Shown in pieces: positions 1-7,488 of a DNA stretch of 64,000 bases. The translations under genes and the position numbers were made by a program. Where the stretch lies: contig NZ_VJZZ01000022.1 of NCBI RefSeq assembly GCF_009659535.1, forward strand, positions 1 through 64,000, in the 5' to 3' direction. The number at the start of each line of letters is the position of its first letter. Position 1 is the stretch's first letter. The stretch comes from Aggregicoccus sp. 17bor-14. GTDB lineage: Bacteria > Myxococcota > Myxococcia > Myxococcales > Myxococcaceae. Under the pieces are notes generated by a model. That model searched no databases and was not told where the DNA came from. It worked only from the letters and a program-made list of their open reading frames with translations.

Positions 1-23
1 TCGCCAGTGCGAGGGGGGCGATG

Positions 24-52
24 CTTCTAACCCTGGCGCTTTCGCCTGTCAA
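24..52 (-). promoter_or_regulatory. sigma70-type promoter, array copy 1
   Basis: Read on the minus strand: -35 TTGACA (47-52), 17-base spacer, -10 TAGAAG (24-29). It is the copy nearest the left edge and fires leftward out of the window. Its downstream flank is less like the GC-rich discriminator shared by the other copies. The target gene is not in the window. Confidence 0.75.
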
Positions 53-108
53 CCACTCCGCCCGTCCTGCCCGCCCGTCCCTGCCGCCCGCTTTCGGGCG
101 GGGCGCGG

Positions 109-138
109 CTTCTACTTCAGCGCCGCGTTCGGTGTCAA
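109..138 (-). promoter_or_regulatory. sigma70-type promoter, array copy 2
   Basis: Minus strand: TTGACA (133-138), 18-base spacer, TAGAAG (109-114), followed by the discriminator CCGCGCCCCGCC. A GC-rich discriminator of this kind is typical of stringently controlled stable-RNA promoters (family knowledge); its use here is inferred. Confidence 0.8.
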
Positions 139-212
139 CCACTCACCGCTTCGTCTGCTTCCCGCCGGCGCGCGCCCGACTTCGGCGTCTGCTTCTCGGC
201 GGCGGGGCGCGG

Positions 213-242
213 CTTCTAACCCGCTGCGCCCTCACTCGTCAA
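213..242 (-). promoter_or_regulatory. sigma70-type promoter, array copy 3
   Basis: Minus strand: TTGACG (237-242), 18-base spacer, TAGAAG (213-218), then the same CCGCGCCCCGCC discriminator as copies 2, 4 and 6. Confidence 0.75.
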
Positions 243-299
243 CCGCCTCGTCATCCAGCGGCTTGCTGCCCGCTGGTGCTTCCGGTCGGCGGGGCGCGG

Positions 300-329
300 C
301 TTCTACTTCGTCGCCGCGCCTGCTGTCAA
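300..329 (-). promoter_or_regulatory. sigma70-type promoter, array copy 4
   Basis: Minus strand: TTGACA (324-329), 18-base spacer, TAGAAG (300-305), discriminator CCGCGCCCCGCC. The match extends from the base before the -35 box through the discriminator, while the DNA between copies differs. This argues for selection on the promoter core rather than a recent tandem duplication. Confidence 0.8.
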
Positions 330-409
330 CCGCTGCTCGTCTTCGCTCTATTTCGGCTCGAAGACCCCTTCGTCCTGCCATGGTCTCGACCCTCTCGAGC
401 GGGGCGCCG

Positions 410-439
410 TAACTACCCCTTCGACGCTCTCGGCGTCAA
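410..439 (-). promoter_or_regulatory. sigma70-type promoter, array copy 5 (diverged)
   Basis: Minus strand: TTGACG (434-439), 18-base spacer, TAGTTA (410-415), then a shorter GC-rich discriminator. The -10 box differs from the TAGAAG of the other copies but keeps the same register. Confidence 0.65.
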
Positions 440-507
440 CATCGACTTCGCCGTCCATTCGTCCTGGCCGCCGACATCTCGGCCGATCCTTCCGGGGCGG
501 GGCGCGG

Positions 508-537
508 CTTCTACGTCCTGGCCGCGTTTCGTGTCAA
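508..537 (-). promoter_or_regulatory. sigma70-type promoter, array copy 6
   Basis: Minus strand: TTGACA (532-537), 18-base spacer, TAGAAG (508-513), discriminator CCGCGCCCCGCC. This is the most upstream clear copy. The -10 boxes of successive copies lie about 85-110 bases apart. Confidence 0.8.
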
Positions 538-539
538 CC

Positions 540-1124
540 GCGCTCTGCTTCCCCCTATTTCGAGGTCCTCGCCTGGGCGGGGACGTCCGTTCTGAGGGTG
601 TGATGCGGTTGCTTCGCTGCCACGGAGTTCGAGTCGATCCTCACTCTCGGCCCTCTGCGCTCAACCACCCTGCTCTGCTCCCGAGGAGCAGCTCCATCCA
701 CCGTCCCGCCACCGTCCGCCAGGGACCTGCCAGTCAACGCGCTTCATGCCGAGCCGAGGGACGCTTCGGGTCCACCGCATAAAGCCGATGGGTCTCTCCG
801 TGCTGCGATCCTTCTTTGCGGCCTCCGCTCCCGAGGGAGAGGCTGCCGCAGCTCGTTCGGTCTCTATTGATGAAATAAAAGAGCAGCAGCGCTTTCGCGC
901 CGTTTTCATCAAACCCTTGTGAGGTTTCCTCGAGCCTGCGGGCTTTCACCCGCTTGCGAGCACCGTTGTGCGCCGCGTTGCCGTCGGTGGGGCGGCTTAT
1001 GCGTCAAACCTCCGCGCGCCGCAAGAACTTTGTTCAACACCCGCCGATGCCTCTCGGCGTCACGGCTCCCGGGCTCCACGCGAGGTGCGCCCGGTAGGGG
1101 TCAAAACGGTCTGCCCCCGGCTGG
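540..1124. other. gene-free upstream DNA with AT-rich tract and possible seventh promoter
   Basis: I see no gene here; the short open frames are low-complexity Ser/Arg/Pro strings without a start context. An unusually AT-rich stretch lies at about 863-881. A weaker minus-strand promoter-like pair, TTGCGG (1019-1024), 17 bases, CATAAG (996-1001), is followed by CCGCCCC and resembles the array copies. A small hairpin, GCGGG/CCCGC, lies near 938-953. The gmk stop codon is at 1125-1127 and no U-rich terminator follows it. Confidence 0.45.
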
Positions 1125-1778
1125 TCATTCCCTGCCCTTCGCGGGCTCCGACGTCAGCGAGGCCTCGAGCTTCAGGCGCGAGAGATCGACACGTCCGCGG
1201 CGGCACCGCTCGGCGGCCACCACTGAGCGGAGGTCGGAGTACGCACGCTCGAAGTCGTCGTTCACGATGATGAAGTCGTAGGAGGCGGCACCCCGCTCCA
1301 TCTCTGCGCGCGCGGCCAGCATCCGGCGGCGGATGGTCTCGTCCGAGTCGGTGTTCCGGTCGCGGAGCCTGCGCTCCAGCTCCTCCATCGAAGGGGGCAG
1401 GATGAACACGAGGAGGGCATCGGGGTGCTTGCGCTTGATCGCCTGCCCTCCCTGCACGTCGATGTCGAAGACGGCGACGCCGTGCTTCGCCTTCGCCTCG
1501 TCCACAACCGACTGAGGGCTGCCGTAGAAGTGCCCGTGGACCTCGGCCCACTCCACGAAGCCGCCCTGCTCGATCAGGCGCTGGAAGCGCTCCACGTCGA
1601 CGAAGTGGTAGTCCACTCCGTCGCGCTCCTGCCCACGGGGGCGGCGCGTGGTGTAGCTCACCGAGAACACGCCCCCGGGCAGCTCCGAGAGGAGCTTGCG
1701 AGCGAGCGTCGTCTTCCCCGCTCCGGACGGCGCGGAGAGGACGAGCAGGAGACCGGGATGCAGAGTGGATTCGCTCAT
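1125..1778 (-). CDS. gmk: guanylate kinase
   Basis: Cytoplasmic enzyme that phosphorylates GMP to GDP with ATP, the essential step from GMP to the GTP pool. The 217-residue product has a P-loop SGAGKTT at residues 18-24, followed by the TTRRPR/G-E-DG-DYHF GMP-binding segment and the lid region, all in the order and length normal for bacterial Gmk. The ATG overlaps the yicC stop by four bases (ATGA), so the two are translationally coupled, as in many proteobacteria. It is the last gene of a long minus-strand run; no rpoZ follows, the next DNA being the promoter array. Function is assigned by family with high certainty. Confidence 0.97.
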   Translation of the reverse strand: MSESTLHPGLLLVLSAPSGAGKTTLARKLLSELPGGVFSVSYTTRRPRGQERDGVDYHFVDVERFQRLIEQGGFVEWAEVHGHFYGSPQSVVDEAKAKHGVAVFDIDVQGGQAIKRKHPDALLVFILPPSMEELERRLRDRNTDSDETIRRRMLAARAEMERGAASYDFIIVNDDFERAYSDLRSVVAAERCRRGRVDLSRLKLEASLTSEPAKGRE

Positions 1779-2653
1779 TCGACGTTCTGAACCTGCTCGC
1801 GGATGCGCTCGACCTCGGCCTTCATCGAGACGACCCGGTTCGAGATCTCGGCGTGCTGGCTCTTGGAGCCCGTGGTGTTCACCTCCCGGTGCATCTCCTG
1901 CACGAGGAAGTCCATGCGGCGCCCCGAGGGCTCGCTGCTCTGGATGAGCGCCCGGAACTGCTCGAGGTGGCTCGAGAGTCGGGTCATCTCCTCCGCGATG
2001 TCGGTGCGCTCGGCGAAGACCGCGACCTCCTGCGCGAGGCGCTGGGGGTCGACCGTCATCCCCCGCGAGAGCTCGGCCACCCGCTCCTCGAGGCGGCGGC
2101 GGTAGTCGTCCACGGAGCGCGGGGCGAGCTGCGCGACCTCCGAGGCCCAGCCGGAGATGAGGGAGAGGCGCGACTCGAGATCGGCCCGGATGGCCTCGCC
2201 CTCCACGCGCCGCATCTCCTCGAGCGCGCTCAGCGCCTGGCCCAGTGCGGCCTGACAGGCTGTGGCGGCCTCCTCGACGTTCGCTCCGCGCTCCTCGAGG
2301 CGCACGACGCCCGGCTGGTTCACGAGCTGCGAGAGGCTCAGCTCGCCCGAGAGGCCGAGCGAGCTGGAGAGCTCCCGAAACGCGCGTGCGTACTCGCGGG
2401 CGAGCCCGAGGTCGATGGTGGGCACCGTGCCTGTGGCCGTCGGCGACTGGCGGCGCACGAGCAGCTCCACGGAGCCTCGGGCGAGCCGGTCCTTCACCTG
2501 CTTCACGAGCGCCGGCTCCAGCGTGGCCAGCTCGCGCGGCAGGCGTGCCTTCACCTCGCAGAACTTGTGGTTGAGGGAGCGCAGCTCGACGCTGAGCTCC
2601 TCGTCACCTACCCGGGCGCGTCCCGCGCCGAACCCCGTCATGCTCCTCAACAT
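1775..2653 (-). CDS. yicC: YicC family endoribonuclease
   Basis: A 292-residue YicC protein. It begins with the family hallmark LRSMTGFG and has the N-terminal YicC domain with SVELRSLNHKF. The C-terminal DUF1732 domain is rich in the conserved LxQEMxREVNTxGSKS-type segment. In E. coli YicC is an RNase linked to small-RNA turnover; here that role is inferred. The open frame extends 41 codons further upstream, but those residues are Arg-rich and overlap the preceding gene, so the ATG just before the MTGFG motif is chosen, although no clear Shine-Dalgarno is seen. It sits 10 bases after the Trm112-like gene and overlaps gmk. Confidence 0.95.
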   Translation of the reverse strand: MLRSMTGFGAGRARVGDEELSVELRSLNHKFCEVKARLPRELATLEPALVKQVKDRLARGSVELLVRRQSPTATGTVPTIDLGLAREYARAFRELSSSLGLSGELSLSQLVNQPGVVRLEERGANVEEAATACQAALGQALSALEEMRRVEGEAIRADLESRLSLISGWASEVAQLAPRSVDDYRRRLEERVAELSRGMTVDPQRLAQEVAVFAERTDIAEEMTRLSSHLEQFRALIQSSEPSGRRMDFLVQEMHREVNTTGSKSQHAEISNRVVSMKAEVERIREQVQNVE

Positions 2654-2663
2654 TGCCGGGTTG

Positions 2664-2852
2664 CTAGGGGCTTTTGGCGGCCAGGTCAAGCGGCCGCGCG
2701 CTCTCCGGGAGCAGGTCCGGGACGCCGCCCTCCACCGGGTACGCGAGGCGACACGCCGCACAGACGAGCACGGCACCGTCGCTCCCGTGTGTGAGCGGTC
2801 CCTTGCACCGCGGACACGCGAGCAGGGCGAGCACTGCCTCTTCGAGCTTCAT
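2664..2852 (-). CDS. Trm112/YcaR-like zinc-ribbon protein
   Basis: A 62-residue protein with two Cys pairs, CPRC near residue 13 and CAAC near residue 31, followed by YPVEGGVPDLLP. This is the pattern of the bacterial Trm112-like (UPF0434, YcaR) family. Eukaryotic Trm112 activates methyltransferases; the bacterial role is not settled, and such genes often lie beside lpxK or kdsB, as here in an LPS gene run. The start at 2852 is chosen because the upstream 35 codons of the frame overlap rfaE2 and look non-coding. It lies 20 bases after rfaE2 and 10 before yicC. Confidence 0.85.
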   Translation of the reverse strand: MKLEEAVLALLACPRCKGPLTHGSDGAVLVCAACRLAYPVEGGVPDLLPESARPLDLAAKSP

Positions 2853-2872
2853 GCGGGCTCCAGGGGCAGGCC

Positions 2873-3349
2873 TCAGGGTTTGAGCCGGGCCGCCAGGGCC
2901 GTGGTGCTGTGGTCCTTCGGGTCTCCCGAGACGGCGGTGCGGCCCCCGTAGGCGCACACCTCGTCGGCCTCGGGGATGGTGTCCGGGGTGTAGTCCGTCC
3001 CCTTCACGTGCACGTCCGGGCGCAGCGCGCGGATGATGCCGCGGACGTTGGGCTCGTCGAAGACGAGGACGGCATCGGTGCAGGCCAGCGCGGCCACCAG
3101 CTCCGCCCGCTCGTTCTCCGGGATGATGGGCCGACCCGGGCCCTTGTACGCGCGGGTGGAGGCGTCCGAGTTCACCGCCACCACCAGGACATCCGCCAGC
3201 GCCCGCGCGCCCTCGAGGTAGCGCACGTGCCCCACGTGCAGCAGGTCGAAGACGCCGTTGGCCAGCGCCACGGTCCGGCCTTCGCGCCGCCAGCGCTCGC
3301 GCTGCTCCGCGAGGGCCTCGAGGGACTGCAGCTTGTCCAGTGTCCTCAT
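2873..3349 (-). CDS. rfaE2: heptose 1-phosphate adenylyltransferase (HldE C-terminal type)
   Basis: A 158-residue nucleotidyltransferase that transfers AMP to D-glycero-beta-D-manno-heptose 1-phosphate, giving the ADP-heptose precursor for the LPS inner core. The motif [16 protein letters not shown] at about residues 30-45 contains the HxGH signature, and [11 protein letters not shown] matches the RfaE-domain-II family. In E. coli this activity is the C-terminal half of HldE; here it is a separate gene whose ATG overlaps the rfaE1 stop by four bases, so the two halves are split but coupled. Confidence 0.95.
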   Translation of the reverse strand: MRTLDKLQSLEALAEQRERWRREGRTVALANGVFDLLHVGHVRYLEGARALADVLVVAVNSDASTRAYKGPGRPIIPENERAELVAALACTDAVLVFDEPNVRGIIRALRPDVHVKGTDYTPDTIPEADEVCAYGGRTAVSGDPKDHSTTALAARLKP

Positions 3350-4359
3350 CCGCGCCCCCGCAGCTCCGCCTGCAGCTCCTCGCGCGAGACCGTGGCCGTC
3401 CCCTGCTTCTGCACGACGAGTGCCCCCGCGACGTTCGCGAGGCGCGCCGCCTCCAGGAAGGTGCCGCCCGCCGCGAGCCCCAGCGCGAAGCTCGCGATGA
3501 CCGTGTCCCCCGCTCCGGTCACGTCCACTGCCTCCTTCATCCCGTGGACGGGGATGCGCTCCACGCCCCCCTTCGCATCGAAGAGCACCATGCCGTGGCG
3601 GCCCCGGGTGACGAGGAGCGCCTGGCACTGGAGACGCCGCAGGGCGGCGTGCCCCGCGTCCAGCAGCTCTGCCTCGGTGCGCACCGGGCGGCCGGCGAGG
3701 CTCTCCAGCTCGGGCTCGTTGGGCTTGCAGACCGTGACGCCCGTGAACGAGGCGAGCGCATAGCGGGAGTCGACGCAGACCGGCATCCCCTCCGCGGCGA
3801 GTGCGCGCAGCGACGCTCGTACCTCGTCGCCCACCACCCCTGCCCCGTAGTCGCTCACGACGATGGCATCCGCATCGCGCGCGGCGCGCACCAGCTGCCG
3901 CGCGAGCTCGCGCCGCGCCCGCGGCGGCAAGGACGTGCGCCGGCTGCGGTCCAGCCGCAGCATCTGCTGGCGCGTCGTGCTCACACCTCCCGCGAGGATG
4001 CGCGTCTTGGTCTCGGTCTCCACGCCCGGGCCGCCCACCGCGCTGAGCGCGATGCCGCGCGAGCGGAACTGCTGCCGCAGCTCCCGCCCCATCTCATCGT
4101 CCCCGAGGGCGCCGAGCGCGCGGACCTCGCCCTCCAGGCTGCGCAGGTTCGCCGCCACGTTCGCTCCGCCGCCGAGCTTCACCTCGGCGGACTCGTAGCG
4201 GACGATCAGCACCGGTGCCTCGCGGCTCACGCGGTCCGTCTGGCCGTAGATGTAGTGGTCCGCGACCAGGTCGCCGACCACGAGCACGCGGCGGCGAGGG
4301 AAGAGGCGGGGCAGACGCGAGAGCTCGGGCGGCTTGCGAGGCGGAGAGGCGGCGCGCAT
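3346..4359 (-). CDS. rfaE1: heptose 7-phosphate kinase (HldE N-terminal type)
   Basis: A 337-residue PfkB/ribokinase-family kinase acting on D-glycero-D-manno-heptose 7-phosphate. Visible features are the N-terminal [13 protein letters not shown], the substrate motif [12 protein letters not shown], and the anion-hole/catalytic motif DVTGAGDTV near residues 279-287 with the general base Asp. Together with rfaE2 it makes ADP-heptose. The ATG at 4359 fits the family N terminus; the frame runs on upstream inside lpxK but without family similarity. It follows lpxK by 41 bases. Confidence 0.95.
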   Translation of the reverse strand: MRAASPPRKPPELSRLPRLFPRRRVLVVGDLVADHYIYGQTDRVSREAPVLIVRYESAEVKLGGGANVAANLRSLEGEVRALGALGDDEMGRELRQQFRSRGIALSAVGGPGVETETKTRILAGGVSTTRQQMLRLDRSRRTSLPPRARRELARQLVRAARDADAIVVSDYGAGVVGDEVRASLRALAAEGMPVCVDSRYALASFTGVTVCKPNEPELESLAGRPVRTEAELLDAGHAALRRLQCQALLVTRGRHGMVLFDAKGGVERIPVHGMKEAVDVTGAGDTVIASFALGLAAGGTFLEAARLANVAGALVVQKQGTATVSREELQAELRGRG

Positions 4360-4400
4360 GGGACGGCCGGTTTGTCCCACAGGGCAGGAGGGCCCACAAG

Positions 4401-5462
4401 TCAGCCGAGGCTGGACGAGAGCCCGAGGGCGCGCCGGAGGTGGGCCTCCCCCTCCATCACCTGCACCTCGAGGCGCACCTGCCAACAGGCGAAGGACGGA
4501 GGCAGCCGCACCGCGTCCTTCTCCGTCGTGACCACCCGTGCGCCCAGCTGCTCGGCCTTCGCGCTGACCTCGCGCAGCTCCGCGGCGCTGAAGCGGTGGT
4601 GATCGGGGAACAGCGCCGTGCCGCGCAGGTCCGTGCCCAGCGAGCGCAAGGTGGCGAGGAAGCCCGCGGGCCGCGCGAGGCCGGCGAGCGCGAGCACCGG
4701 GGCACCCTGGAGTGCCGCGGGAGGCAGTGCCGCGCCGGAGGGTTCGATCCAGGCGCTCGGCGCATAGCGCACGCGAACCACCGGCCCTGGCAGCGCGGGC
4801 AGCGGCGCCGCAGGGCCTGCACCTTCGCGAACCCAGAAGAGCGTGGCCCGGTGCAGCGCAGAGGGGGGCTCTCGCAGCGGCCCGCGCGGCAGCAGGTGGC
4901 CATTGCCCAGCCCTGCGCTCGCGTCGAGCACCACCAGGTCCTCGTCGCGCGCGAGCTTGCGGTGCTGGAAGCCGTCGTCGAGCAGCAGCGTGTCCAGGCC
5001 GTGCTCGTCGCGCGCCTGCCGCGCCAGCGCGCGGCGGTCCGGGCCGACGAAGACCCAGGCCTCGGGGCAGCGCTTCGCGATGAGCAGCGGCTCGTCCCCG
5101 ACCTCCTCTGGCGAGGGCAGCAGTGCGCGGCCCTGGAAGGCGTAGGGCCGCTTCGCCGTGCGGCCGTAGCCACGGCTCAGCACGCCCACGCGCCGGCCGG
5201 CGGCAATGAGCTGCTGGGCCAGGTGCAGCACCGCGGGCGTCTTCCCCGTCCCACCCACGTGGAGGTTGCCCACCGAGACGACGCGCACGCCCTCCACGCG
5301 CTCCGGGCGCAAGACCCCTCCCGTGTAGAGCGCCCCGCGCGCCCACACGCCCGCGCCGAACGCCCACGAGAGACCGGTGAGCGGAGCGAGCAGTGCGCGC
5401 CTGGACCAGGGCTCGACGCCCCCAGGGTAGAAGACGCGCTCGAGGATGGTGGGCTCGCTCAT
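4401..5462 (-). CDS. lpxK: tetraacyldisaccharide 4'-kinase
   Basis: A 353-residue inner-membrane-associated kinase that adds the 4'-phosphate in lipid A synthesis. An N-terminal hydrophobic anchor at about residues 22-45 precedes the P-loop segment GNLHVGGTGKTP (65-76). LSRGYGR and LDDGFQHRKL, both typical of LpxK, follow. Length is normal. The start overlaps the preceding glycosyltransferase stop (ATGA). It sits in a run with waaA, msbA and the heptose genes, all serving LPS assembly. Confidence 0.96.
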   Translation of the reverse strand: MSEPTILERVFYPGGVEPWSRRALLAPLTGLSWAFGAGVWARGALYTGGVLRPERVEGVRVVSVGNLHVGGTGKTPAVLHLAQQLIAAGRRVGVLSRGYGRTAKRPYAFQGRALLPSPEEVGDEPLLIAKRCPEAWVFVGPDRRALARQARDEHGLDTLLLDDGFQHRKLARDEDLVVLDASAGLGNGHLLPRGPLREPPSALHRATLFWVREGAGPAAPLPALPGPVVRVRYAPSAWIEPSGAALPPAALQGAPVLALAGLARPAGFLATLRSLGTDLRGTALFPDHHRFSAAELREVSAKAEQLGARVVTTEKDAVRLPPSFACWQVRLEVQVMEGEAHLRRALGLSSSLG

Positions 5463-6481
5463 CGTCGACTCCGCGCGGCGTCGTAGAGGGCGAGCGTGGC
5501 CTCGGCCACCTCGCGGTGCGTGGGCAGCGACCGGGGTGAGCGCGTGCCCGAGAGCGATGCCGCGACGACCGCGTCTGGCGTCGGGTCGCTGACGAGCGCG
5601 TCGGCGAGCGACGGGAGCGCGCCCTCCGCCACGGCCACCACGCGCACCCCACAGGCGCGTGCCTGTGCGGCAGCCCTCGCGCTCCAGTCATTGCCGAGCC
5701 CGAGGAGCCACACCTCGTCCAGCGCCTGGAGCCAGCGGACGAACTCGGCGCCCGAGCGATACCCCGCGAAGGTCACGGCGTGTCCCAGCTCGAGCGCCTG
5801 CACCTGCGCACGCAGGGCGCCCTCGAGTGCGCCATCTCCCACGAGCACCAGGTGCGCCCCGGGACGCTTCGGGTGGAGGCGGGCGAAGGCGTCCAGCCCG
5901 AGGCCGTGGCGGCGCGAGGGCTGGAAGGTGGACACCATGCCGATCAGCGGCGCGCCGCGCAGGCCGAGCGCCGCGCGCAGGGCGCCGACGTCGGGCGCCG
6001 GCGTGAAGCGCTCGTCCACCAGCGCCGGGAGCTGGAGCACGGCGTGCCCTGCGAGGCGTGTGCGGTCCTGGCCGCTGAACACGGTGTACGCGTCCGCATG
6101 CGGAAGGCTTCGCCGCAGGCTGCGCGGCGCGTGCACCGAGCGCACGAGCACGCTGCCCGGGGGCCGGCCCCACCGAGCCAGGAGGTGATCGTGCGTGAAG
6201 TGCGCGTGCACCACGTCCAGGGGGCGCGTGCGCAGCCGGCGCAGGTCGCGCAGCACGGCCCAGGGCGTGGACTTCACCGACAGCTCCAGGCCTCCCTCGT
6301 CCAGCAGGCCCCACTCGCGCAGGCGCGGCGCGATGGGCTCCTCCGCGAGGGTGGACTCGCGCTTGCGGTCGACGGCGATGTGCACCTCGTGGCCGAGCTG
6401 CGCCTGCGCCCGCGCGAGCAGCGCCACGTTCTCGGCGGGGCCGCTGAAGAAGGGGCTGGCGAGCAGGTGGAGGATGCGCAT
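5459..6481 (-). CDS. glycosyltransferase family 4-like protein with degenerate donor motif
   Basis: A 340-residue GT-B fold protein, probably acting on the LPS core. The N-terminal half starts LHLLASPFFSGPAENVALLARAQAQLGH and contains VVHAHFTHDH; the C-terminal half has GMVSTFQPSRRHG and LVLVGDGALEGAL, as in GT4 enzymes. However, the segment where GT4 enzymes carry the E-x7-E donor-sugar motif reads GNDWSARAAAQARACG, without the two Glu residues, so activity may be altered. Start ATG shares one base with the stop of the upstream glycosyltransferase (TGATG). The sugar acceptor cannot be told from sequence. Confidence 0.8.
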   Translation of the reverse strand: MRILHLLASPFFSGPAENVALLARAQAQLGHEVHIAVDRKRESTLAEEPIAPRLREWGLLDEGGLELSVKSTPWAVLRDLRRLRTRPLDVVHAHFTHDHLLARWGRPPGSVLVRSVHAPRSLRRSLPHADAYTVFSGQDRTRLAGHAVLQLPALVDERFTPAPDVGALRAALGLRGAPLIGMVSTFQPSRRHGLGLDAFARLHPKRPGAHLVLVGDGALEGALRAQVQALELGHAVTFAGYRSGAEFVRWLQALDEVWLLGLGNDWSARAAAQARACGVRVVAVAEGALPSLADALVSDPTPDAVVAASLSGTRSPRSLPTHREVAEATLALYDAARSRR

Positions 6482-7488
6482 CAGCGGTCGAGTGACGCGT
6501 AGACCCGGGTGAGTGCCTGCGCCTCGTGGCTCACGCCGAAGCGGGTGCGCGCAGCGGCAGCGGCGGCGGCCCCCATCGCGCGGGCGCGTGCGGGGTCTGC
6601 GAGCAGGGAGGCGAGGAGCGAGCGGAGCGCCGGGACATCTCCCGGTGGATAGAGGAAGCCCGTCTCGCCGTGCACGATGGCGTCCTCCGAGTAGGGCAGC
6701 CGTGCCGCCACCACGCAGCAGCCGGAGGCCATGGCCTCGAGGAGGACCATCGAGTAGCCCTCGGTGTGCGAGGGCTGCACCATCACCGTGAGGCCGCGGT
6801 ACCAGCGCTCGACGTCCGAGCGCTCGCCGAGCAGCGCGAGCCCACTGCCGCCCTGCGCGCGCAGCGCCTCCGCGAAGCCCTGCTCGGGCGGCTTGACCGC
6901 CCCCACCAGCACGGCGCGCCACTCGGGATGCGCGGCAAGCAGCGGCGCGAGCGCCGCGACGAAGTCCCCCTGCCCCTTCGCGGGACGCACGCGGCCGATG
7001 ACCCCGATGCCCCAGCGGCCTCCCACCTCCAGGGCGCGCCAGGCCTCGTCCCGATCCTGCGGCGGCACGAAGCGCGAGAGGTCGATGCCGTGGCCCACCA
7101 CGTCCGCCGGCAGGTGCAGCTCGGCCGCCATGGGCGCCGTGAGCGCGACGACGCGGTCCGCGCCGCGGGCGATGAGGCGGGTGAAGCGCCCGGGCCGCGC
7201 GGAGTGCCGGGTGAACACCACGCGCACGCGCCGCCCCAGCGCCTTGAGCGCCAGGCCCCAGAGCAGCTCGTTGTTGCGGTGCGCGTGCCAGATGACCGGC
7301 TCCTGTCCCGCCCGCCGCCAGAGCTCGCGCCAGCCGATGGTGGGCAGCCCCGGCTCCAGCGTGCGGCCCAGGGTGCGCGTCTCCTGGTGCTCGGCGAGCG
7401 CAGGCACCACCATCTCCACGTGGCGCGTCACGCCCGTGCGGCGCGGATGGAAGTGCGGGTGCACCACGAGCGGACGGGGCGCGCTCAC
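6481..7488 (-). CDS. glycosyltransferase family 4 protein
   Basis: A 335-residue GT4-type glycosyltransferase, likely adding a core sugar to lipid A-Kdo. It has HPRRTGVTRHVE near the N terminus, IGVIGRVRPAKGQ at the start of the donor-binding domain, and an intact E-x7-E motif in HTEGYSMVLLEAMASG. The start is GTG at 7488, overlapping the waaA stop as GTGA. It lies between waaA and a second GT4-like protein, so the two probably act in sequence on the same glycan. Substrate is unknown. Confidence 0.88.
   Translation of the reverse strand: MSAPRPLVVHPHFHPRRTGVTRHVEMVVPALAEHQETRTLGRTLEPGLPTIGWRELWRRAGQEPVIWHAHRNNELLWGLALKALGRRVRVVFTRHSARPGRFTRLIARGADRVVALTAPMAAELHLPADVVGHGIDLSRFVPPQDRDEAWRALEVGGRWGIGVIGRVRPAKGQGDFVAALAPLLAAHPEWRAVLVGAVKPPEQGFAEALRAQGGSGLALLGERSDVERWYRGLTVMVQPSHTEGYSMVLLEAMASGCCVVAARLPYSEDAIVHGETGFLYPPGDVPALRSLLASLLADPARARAMGAAAAAAARTRFGVSHEAQALTRVYASLDR

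Noticed and set aside
21-782. Open frame of 253 codons on the plus strand in the left-edge region
   Set aside because: The translation is low-complexity Arg/Pro/Ser/Ala. It contains the promoter copies in repeated form and lacks a family match or ribosome site. The repeated strings in the protein are a by-product of the promoter array.
919-1281. Short plus-strand frames running into gmk
   Set aside because: They overlap gmk antisense, are Arg/Ser-rich and have no recognisable domain.
4741-4760. GGTTCGATCC-like tRNA T-arm sequence
   Set aside because: It is inside the lpxK coding frame and no cloverleaf can be built around it. A similar GGTTCGACTCC near 26941 is inside the Lol permease.
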